Source: Edaphochlamys debaryana (taxonomy: Eukaryota > Chlorophyta > Chlorophyceae > Chlamydomonadales). From it: DNA of 64,000 nt. How positions within the stretch are numbered: position 1 is the stretch's first letter; every line of letters starts with the position of its first letter. The stretch lies in assembly GCA_016858145.1 (NCBI GenBank), contig JAEHOE010000086.1, positions 186,001-250,000 of the forward strand. Reading direction: 5' to 3'. The notes under the pieces are model-generated. The model was not told the DNA's origin. It ran no database searches and worked only from the letters and a program-made list of their open reading frames with translations. A program made the translations under genes and the position numbers. This document shows, one piece after another, positions 55,701 through 64,000 of this stretch.

Positions 55701-58700
55701 CCCAGCTCCCTGACTGCCTGAGTCCCCGGAGCCCCCCACGGCCCCCAGCTCCCTGACTGCCTGAGTCCCCGGAGCCCCCCACGGCCCCAGCTCCCTGACT
55801 GCCTGAGTCCCCGGAGCCCCCCACGGCCCCAGCTCCCTGACTGCCTGAGTCCCCGGAGCCCCCCACGGCCCCAGCTCCCTGACTGCCTGAGTCCCCGGAG
55901 CCCCCCACGGCCCCAGCTCCCTGACTGCCTGAGTCCCGGAGCCCCCCACGGCCCCAGCTCCCTGACTGCCTGAGTCCCGGAGCCCCCCACGGCCCCAGCT
56001 CCCTGACTGCCTGAGTCCCGGAGCCCCCCACGGCCCCAGCTCCCTGACTGCCTGAGTCCCCGGAGCCCCCACGGCCCCAGCTCCCTGACTGCCTGAGTCC
56101 CCGGAGCCCCCCACGGCCCCAGCTCCCTGACTGCCTGAGTCCCCGGAGCCCCCCACGGCCCAGCTCCATGACTGTCTGGCCCCCGGCCCAGCTCCTGACT
56201 GCCTGAGTCCCCGGAGCCCCCCACGGCCCCAGCTCCCTGACTGCCTGAGTCCCCGGAGCCCCCCACGGCCCCAGCTCCCTGACTGCCTGAGTCCCGGGAT
56301 CCCCCACGGCCCCAGCTCCCTGACTGCCTGAGTCCCCGGAGCCCCCACGGCCCCAGCTCCCTGACTGCCTGAGTCCCGGAGCCCCCAGCGGCCCCAGCTC
56401 CCTACTCCTGAGTCCCGGGAAGCCCCCCCACGGCCTCAGCTCCTGACTGCCTGAGTCCCCGGAGCCCCCCACGGCCCCAGCTCCCTGACTGCCTGAGTCC
56501 CGGGAGCCCCCCACGGCCCAGCTCCCTGACGGCCTGAGTCCCGGAGCCCCCCACGGCCCAGCTCCCTGACTGCCTGAGTCCCCGGAGCCCCCCACTGGCC
56601 CCAGCTCCCTGACTGCCTGAGTCCCCGGAGCCCCCCACGGCCCCAGCTCCCTGACTGCCTGAGTCCCCGGAGCCCCCCACGGCCCAGCTCCCTGACTGCC
56701 TGAGTCCCCGGAGCCCCCCACGGCCCCAGCTCCCTGACTGCCTTGAGTCCCCGGAGCCCCCCACGGCCCCAGCTCCCTGACTGCCTGAGTCCCCGGAGCC
56801 CCCCACGGCCCCAGCTCCCTGACTTGCCTGAGTCCCCGGAGCCCCCCACGGCCCCAGCTCCCTGACTGCCTGAGTCCCCGGAGCCCCCCACGGCCCCAGC
56901 TCCCTGACTGCCTGAGTCCCCGGAGCCCCCCACGGCCCCAGCTCCCTGACTGCCTGAGTCCCCGGAGCCCCCCACGGCCCCAGCTCCCTGACTGCCTGAG
57001 TCCCCGGGAGCCCCCCACGGCCCCAGCTCCCTGACTGCCTGAGTCCCCGGAGCCCCCCACGGCCCCAGCTCCCTGACTGCCTGAGTCCCCGGAGCCCCCC
57101 ACGGCCCCAGCTCCCTGACTGCCTGAGTCCCCGGAGCCCCCCACGGCCCCAGCTCCCTGACTGCCTGAGTCCCCGGAGGGCCCCCCACGGCCCCAGCTCC
57201 CTGACTGCCTGAGTCCCCGGAGCCCCCCACGGCCCCAGCTCCCTGACTGCCTGAGTCCCCGGAGCCCCCACGGCCCCAGCTCCTGACTGCCTGAGTCCCG
57301 GAGCCCCCCCCGGCCCAGCTCCCTGACTGCCTGAGTCCCCGGAGCCCCCCACGGCCCCAGCTCCCTGACTGCCTGAGTCCCCGGAGCCCCCCACGGCCCC
57401 AGCTCCCTGACTGCCTGAGTCCCGGGAGCCCCCCACGGCCCCAGCTCCCTGACTGCCTGAGTCCCGGGAGCACGCCCCAGCTCCTGACTGCCTGAGTCCC
57501 GGAGCCCCCCACGGCCCCAGCTCCCTGACTGCCTGAGTCCCCGGAGCCCCCCACGGCCCCAGCTCCCTGACTGCCTGAGTCCCCGGAGCCCCCCACGGCC
57601 CCAGCTCCCTGACTGCCTGAGTCCCCGGAGCCCCCCACGGCCCCAGCTCCCTGACTGCCTGAGTCCCCGGGAGCCCCCCACGGCCCCAGCTCCCTGACTG
57701 CCTGAGTCCCGGAGCCCCCACGGCCCCAGCTCCCTGACTGCCTGAGTCCCCGGAGCCCCCACGGCCCCAGCTCCCTGACTGCCTGAGTCCCCGGAGCCCC
57801 CCACGGCCCCAGCTCCCTGACTGCCTGAGTCCCCGGAGCCCCCCACGGCCCCAGCTCCCTGACTGCCTGAGTCCCCGGAGCCCCCACGGCCCAGCTCCCT
57901 GACTGCCTGAGTCCCCGGAGCCCCCCACGGCCCCAGCTCCCTGACTGCCTGAGTCCCCGGAGCCCCCCACGGCCCCAGCTCCCTGACTGCCTGAGTCCCC
58001 GGAGCCCCCCACGGCCCCAGCTCCCTGACTGCCTGAGTCCCCGGAGCCCCCCACGGCCCCAGCTCCCTGACTGCCTGAGTCCCCGGAGCCCCCCACGGCC
58101 CCAGCTCCCTGACTGCCTGAGTCCCCGGAGCCCCCCACGGCCCCAGCTCCCTGACTGCCTGAGTCCCCCGAGGGGGGGGGCTGAGTCCCCGGAGCCCCCA
58201 CGGCCCCAGCTCCCTGACTGCCTGAGTCCCCGGAGCCCCCACGGCCCCAGCTCCCTGACTGCCTGAGTCCCCGGAGCCACCCACGGCCCCAGCTCCCTGA
58301 CTGGCCTGAGTCCCCGGAGCCCCCACGGCCCCAGCTCCCTGACTGCCTGAGTCCCCGGAGCCCCCACGGCCCAGCTCCCTGGGTCCTGGGGAGCCCCCCC
58401 GGCCCCCAGCTCCTGACTGCCCTGAGTCCCCGGAGCCCCCCACGGCCCCAGCTCCCTGACTGCCTGAGTCCCCGGAGCCCCCCACGGCCCCAGCTCCCTG
58501 ACTGCCTGAGTCCCGGGAGCCCCCCACGGCCCCAGCTCCCTGACTGCCTGAGTCCCCGGAAGCCCCCCACGGCCCCAGCTCCCTGACTGCCTGAGTCCCC
58601 GGAGCCCCCCACGGCCCCAGCTCCCTGACTGCCTGAGTCCCGGAGCCCCCCACGGCCCCAGCTCCCTGACTGCCTGAGTCCCGGGAGCCCCCCACGGCCC

Positions 58701-61700
58701 CAGCTCCCTGACTGCCTGAGTCCCGGGAGCCCCCCACGGCCCCAGCTCCCTGACTGCCTGAGTCCCCGGAGCCCCCCACGGCCCCAGCTCCCTGACTGCC
58801 TGAGTCCCCGGAGCCCCCCCGGCCCCAGCTCCCTGACTGCCTGAGTCCCCGAGCCCCCACGGCCCCAGCTCCCTGACTGCCTGAGTCCCCGGAGCACCCC
58901 ACGTCACCAGCTCCCTGACTGCCTGAGTCCCCGGAGCCCCCCACGGCCCCAGCTCCCTGACTGCCTGAGTCCCCGGAGCCCCCCACGGCCCCAGCTCCCT
59001 GACTGCCTGAGTCCCGGGAGCCCCCCACGGCCCCAGCTCCCTGACTGCCTGAGTCCCGGGAGCCCCCCACGGCCCCAGCTCCCTGACTGCCTGAGTCCCC
59101 GGAGCCCCCCACGGCCCCAGCTCCCTGACTGCCTGAGTCCCCGGAGCCCCCCACGGCCCCAGCTCCCTGACTGCCTGAGTCCCCGGAGCCCCCCACGGCC
59201 CCAGCTCCCTGACTGCCTGAGTCCCCGGAGCCCCCCACGGCCCCAGCTCCCTGACTGCCTGAGTCCCCGGAGCCCCCCACGGCCCCAGCTCCCTGACTGC
59301 CTGAGTCCCCGGAGCCCCCCACGGCCCCAGCTCCCTGACTGCCTGAGTCCCCGGAGCCCCCCACGGCCCCAGCCCTGACTGCCTGAGTCCCGGAGCCCCC
59401 CCACGGCCCTAGCTCCTGACTGCCTGAGGTCCCCGGAGCCACCCCACGGCCCCAGCTCCCTGACTGCCTGAGTCCCCGGAGCCCCCCACGGCCCCAGCTC
59501 CCTGACCTGCCTGAGTCCCCGGGAGCCCCCCACGGCCCCAGCTCCCTGACTGCCTGAGTCCCCGGAGCCCCCCACGGCCCCAGCTCCCTGACTGCCTGAG
59601 TCCCCGGAGCCCCCCACGGCCCCAGCTCCCTGACTGCCTGAGTCCCCGGAGCCCCCCACGGCCCCAGCTCCCTGACTGCCTGAGTCCCCGGAGCCCCCCA
59701 CGGCCCCAGCTCCCTGACTGCCTGAGTCCCCGGAGCCCCCCACGGCCCCAGCTCCCTGACTGCCTGAGTCCCCGGAGCCCCCCACGGCCCCAGCTCCCTG
59801 ACTGCCTGAGTCCCCGGAGCCCCCCACGGCCCCAGCTCCCTGACTGCCTGAGTCCCCGAGCCCCCCACGGCCCAGCTCCCTGACTGCCTGAGTCCCCGGA
59901 GCCCCCCACGGCCCCAGCTCCCTGACTGCCTGAGTCCCGGAGCCCCCCACGGCCCCAGCTCCCTGACTGCCTGAGCTCCCCGGAGCCCCCCACGGCCCCA
60001 GCTCCCTGACTGCCTGAGTCCCCGGAGCCCCCACGGCCCCAGCTCCTGACTGCCTGAGTCCCCGGAGCCCCCCACGGCCCCAGCTCCTGACTGCCTGAGT
60101 CCCCTGAGCCCCCACGGCCCCAGCTCCTGACTGCCTGAGTCCCCGGAGCCCCCCACGGCCCACAGCTCCCTGACTGCCTGAGTCCCCGGAGCCCCCACGG
60201 CCCCAGCTCCCTGACTGCCTGAGTCCCCGGAGCCCCCCACGGCCCCAGCTCCCTCTGCCTGAGGAGCCCGCACGGCCCAGCTCCCTGAGTCCCCGGGAGT
60301 CCCCCCACGGCCCCAGCTCCCTGACTGCCTGAGTCCCCGGAGCCCCCCACGGCCCCAGCTCCCGACTGCCTGAGTCCCCGGAGCCCCCCACGGCCCCAGC
60401 TCCCTGACTGCCTGAGTCCCCCGGAGCCCCCCACGGCCCCAGCTCCCTGACTGCCTGAGTCCCCGGAGCCCCCCACGGCCCCAGCTCCCTGACTGCCTGA
60501 GTCCCCGGAGCCCCCCACGGCCCCAGCTCCCTGACTGCCTGAGTCCCCGGAGCCCCCCACGGCCCCAGCTCCCTGACTGCCTGAGTCCCCGGAGCCCCCC
60601 ACGGCCCCAGCTCCCTGACTGCCTGAGTCCCCGGAGCCCCCCACGGCCCCAGCTCCCTGACTGCCTGAGTCCCCGGAGCCCCCCACGGCCCCAGCTCCCT
60701 GACTGCCTGAGTCCCCGGAGCCCCCCACGGCCCCAGCTCCCTGACTGCCTGAGTCCCCGGAGCCCCCCACGGCCCCAGCTCCCTGACTGCCTGAGTCCCC
60801 GGAGCCCCCCACGGCCCCAGCTCCCTGACTGCCTGAGTCCCCGGAGCCCCCCACGGCCCCAGCTCCCTGACTGCCTGAGTCCCCGGAGCCCCCCACGGCC
60901 CCAGCTCCCTGACTGCCTGAGTCCCCGGAGCCCCCCACGGCCCCAGCTCCCTGACTGCCTGAGTCCCCCGGAGCCCCCCACGGCCCCAGCTCCCTGACTG
61001 CCTGAGTCCCCGGAGCCCCCCACGGCCCCAGCTCCCTGACTGCCTGAGTCCCCGGAGCCCCCCACGGCCCCAGCTCCCTGACTGCCTGAGTCCCCGGAGC
61101 CCCCCACGGCCCCAGCTCCCTGACTGCCTGAGTCCCCGGAGCCCCCCACGGCCCCAGCTCCCTGACTGCCTGAGTCCCCGGAGCCCCCCACGGCCCCAGC
61201 TCCCTGACTGCCTGAGTCCCCGGAGCCCCCCACGGCCCCAGCTCCCTGACTGCCTGAGTCCCCGGAGCCCCCCACGGCCCCAGCTCCCTGACTGCCTGAG
61301 TCCCCGGAGCCCCCACGGCCCCAGCTCCCTGACTGCCTGAGTCCCCGGAGCCCCCCACGGCCCCAGCTCCCTGACTGCCTGAGTCCCCGGAGCCCCCCAC
61401 GGCCCCAGCTCCCTGACTGCCTGAGTCCCCGGAGCCCCCCACGGCCCCAGCTCCCTGACTGCCTGAGTCCCCGGAGCCCCCCACGGCCCCAGCTCCCTGA
61501 CTGCCTGAGTCCCCGGAGCCCCCCACGGCCCCAGCTCCCTGACTGCCTGAGTCCCCGGAGCCCCCCACGGCCCCAGCTCCCTGACTGCCTGAGTCCCCGG
61601 AGCCCCCCACGGCCCCAGCTCCTGACTGCCTGAGTCCCCGGAGCCCCCCACGGCCCCAGCTCCCTGACTGCCTGAGTCCCCCGGAGCCCCCCACGGCCCC

Positions 61701-64000
61701 AGCTCCCTGACTGCCTGAGTCCCCGGAGCCCCCCACGGCCCCAGCTCCCTGACTGCCTGAGTCCCCGGAGCCCCCCACGGCCCCAGCTCCCTGACTGCCT
61801 GAGTCCCCGGAGCCCCCCACGGCCCCAGCTCCTGACTGCCTGAGTCCCCGGAGCCCCCACGGCCCCAGCTCCCTGACTGCCTGAGTCCCGGAGCCCCCCA
61901 CGGCCCCAGCTCCCTGACTGCCTGAGTCCCCGGAGCCCCCACGGCCCCAGCTCCCTGACTGCCTGAGTCCCGGAGCCCCCCACGGCCCCAGCTCCCTGAC
62001 TGCCTGAGTCCCCGGAGCCCCCCACGGCCCCAGCTCCCTGACTGCCTGAGTCCCCGGAGCCCCCCACGGCCCCAGCTCCCTGACTGCCTGAGTCCCCGGA
62101 GCCCCCCACGGCCCCAGCTCCCTGACTGCCTGAGTCCCCGGAGCCCCCCACGGCCCCAGCTCCCTGACTGCCTGAGTCCCCGGAGCCCCCCACGGCCCCA
62201 GCTCCCTGACTGCCTGAGTCCCCGGAGCCCCCACGGCCCCAGCTCCCTGACTGCCTGAGTCCCCGGAGCCCCCCACGGCCCCAGCTCCCTGACTGCCTGA
62301 GTCCCCGGAGCCCCCCACGGCCCCAGCTCCCTGACTGCCTGAGTCCCCGGAGCCCCCCACGGCCCCAGCTCCCTGACTGCCTGAGTCCCCGGAGCCCCCC
62401 ACGGCCCCAGCTCCCTGACTGCCTGAGTCCCCGGAGCCCCCACGGCCCCAGCTCCCTGACTGCCTGAGTCCCCGGAGCCCCCCACGGCCCCAGCTCCCTG
62501 ACTGCCTGAGTCCCGGAGCCCCCCACGGCCCCAGCTCCCTGACTGCCTGAGTCCCGGAGCCCCCCACGGCCCCAGCTCCCTGACTGCCTGAGTCCCCGGA
62601 GCCCCCCACGGCCCCAGCTCCCTGACTGCCTGAGTCCCCGGAGCCCCCCACGGCCCCAGCTCCCTGACTGCCTGAGTCCCCGGAGCCCCCCACGGCCCCA
62701 GCTCCCTGACTGCCTGAGTCCCCGGAGCCCCCCACGGCCCCAGCTCCCTGACTGCCTGAGTCCCCGGAGCCCCCCACGGCCCCAGCTCCCTGACTGCCTG
62801 AGTCCCCGGAGCCCCCCACGGCCCCAGCTCCCTGACTGCCTGAGTCCCCGGAGCCCCCCACGGCCCCAGCTCCCTGACTGCCTGAGTCCCCGGAGCCCCC
62901 CACGGCCCCAGCTCCCTGACTGCCTGAGTCCCCGGAGCCCCCCACGGCCCCAGCTCCCTGACTGCCTGAGTCCCCGGAGCCCCCCACGGCCCCAGCTCCC
63001 TGACTGCCTGAGTCCCCGGAGCCCCCACGGCCCCGCTCCCTGACTGCCTGAGTCCCCGGAGCCCCCCACGGCCCCAGCTCCCTGACTGCCTGAGTCCCGG
63101 AGCCCCCCACGGCCCCAGCTCCCTGACTGCCTGAGTCCCCGGAGCCCCCCACGGCCCCAGCTCCCTGACTGCCTGAGTCCCCGGAGCCCCCCACGGCCCC
63201 AGCTCCCTGACTGCCTGAGTCCCCGGAGCCCCCACGGCCCCAGCTCCCTGACTGCCTGAGTCCCCGGAGCCCCCCACGGCCCCAGCTCCCTGACTGCCTG
63301 AGTCCCCGGAGCCCCCCACGGCCCAGCTCCCTGACTGCCTGAGTCCCCGGAGCCCCCCACGGCCCCAGCTCCCTGACTGCCTGAGTCCCCGGAGCCCCCC
63401 ACGGCCCCAGCTCCCTGACTGCCTGAGTCCCCGGAGCCCCCCACGGCCCCAGCTCCTGACTGCCTGAGTCCCCGGAGCCCCCCACGGCCCCAGCTCCCTG
63501 ACTGCATGAGTCCCCGGAGCCCCCCACGGCCCCAGCTCCCTGACTGCCTGAGTCCCCGGAGCCCCCCACGCCCCAGCTCCCTGGACTGCCTGAGTCCCCG
63601 GAGCCCCCCACGGCCCCAGCTCCCTGATGCCTGAGTCCCCGGAGCCCCCCACGGCCCCAGCTCCCTGACTGCCTGAGTCCCCGGAGCCCCCCACGGCCCC
63701 AGCTCCCTGACTGCCTGAGTCCCCGGAGCCCCCCACGGGCCCCCCAGCTCCCTGACTGCCTGAGTCCCCGGAGGCCCCCCACGGCCCCAGCTCCTGACTG
63801 CCTGAGTCCCGGAAGCCCCCCACGGCCCCAGCTCCCTGACTGCCTGAGTCCCCGGAGCCCCCCACGGCCCCAGCTCCCTGACTGCCTGAGTCCCCCGGAG
63901 CCCCCCACGGCCCCAGCTCCCTGACTGCCTGAGTCCCCGGAGCCCCCCACGGCCCCAGCTCCCTGACTGCTGAGTCCCCGGAGCCCCCACGGCCCCAGCT
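46798..64000. repeat. 42-bp minisatellite array, about 410 copies, runs off the window
   Basis: The unit (plus strand) is gagtccccggagcccccc then acggccccagctccctgact then gcct, 42 bp. Being a multiple of three, it gives three parallel 14-residue repeats on the minus strand: RQSGSWGRGGLRGL, AVRELGPWGAPGTQ and GSQGAGAVGGSGDS. None contains a stop, so very long frames arise, one of 5,846 codons. Single-base indels, mostly in the two C runs, hop the reading between frames, which argues against coding. On the plus strand the unit has TGA stops. Copies are very uniform at about 59.0-63.7 kb and heavily degenerate at about 51.2-52.95 kb. The minus strand carries four G runs per unit. No transposon signature is seen at the left edge. 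Confidence 0.97.

Noticed and set aside
46601..63950. Other very long minus-strand frames (2,065, 1,653, 1,527, 1,513 and 1,149 codons and more) in the array
   Set aside because: They are alternative readings of the same 42-bp repeat, not separate genes.
46450..63990. 5,846-codon minus-strand frame as a giant structural protein
   Set aside because: The unit lacks stops in all three minus frames, indels are not multiples of three, the frame runs off the window and no start is in context. Part of its C-terminal end coincides with an SGNH exon only by frame sharing.
46798..64000. CRISPR array
   Set aside because: The 42-bp units are head to tail with no unique spacers, and the genome is eukaryotic.

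Overview
This window looks like nuclear DNA of a chlamydomonadalean (volvocine-type) green alga. It is GC-rich, its genes are cut into many short exons separated by short GT-AG introns, several genes have TGTAA poly(A) signals downstream, and microsatellites and transposon debris are common. I assembled exons by hand from splice signals, reading phase and family motifs. No gene here is bacterial, and I saw no CRISPR array, rRNA or intact tRNA.

0-31 kb is a glycosyltransferase neighbourhood. An exostosin-family type II membrane protein lies on the minus strand (779-4679). Next is a TspO/MBR protein with an unusual alanine/lysine-rich C-terminal extension (5921-9985, minus). A short divergent promoter region separates it from two tandem plus-strand genes (10271-17427 and 21940-29626). 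These two encode EGF-exostosin proteins of about 771 and 770 residues with the same 23-exon structure. They are a segmental duplication with mosaic divergence: both ends are nearly identical, introns included, while several middle introns do not align. Such enzymes act in the Golgi on cell-wall or extracellular-matrix glycans, so three of them together suggest a locus expanding by duplication. The 17.4-21.8 kb spacer and 29.6-32.8 kb hold only weak exon candidates and an inverted repeat pair.

31-43.5 kb is repeat-rich and accessory. It has a 61-bp tandem duplication, a CA microsatellite, a tRNA-like remnant, dispersed repeat fragments, a minus-strand zinc-finger gene candidate (35.4-36.7 kb), tandem repeats of about 110 bp, a frameshifted LINE reverse-transcriptase 3' fragment (37.4-38.4 kb), a foldback-like pair of palindromic arrays (39.76-40.15 kb) and a plus-strand gene candidate of unknown function (41.0-43.0 kb).

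43.98-46.6 kb (minus) is the 3' part of an SGNH-hydrolase-like gene: its DxxHP block and plant/algal C-terminal domain are present, but its N-terminal GDS block is not seen. About 210 bp upstream of its first recognised exon begins a 42-bp minisatellite of roughly 410 copies that fills 46,798 to the end of the window. Its minus strand is strongly G-rich and has no stop codon in any frame of the unit. This produces huge but almost certainly spurious open frames, one of 5,846 codons that runs off the window.
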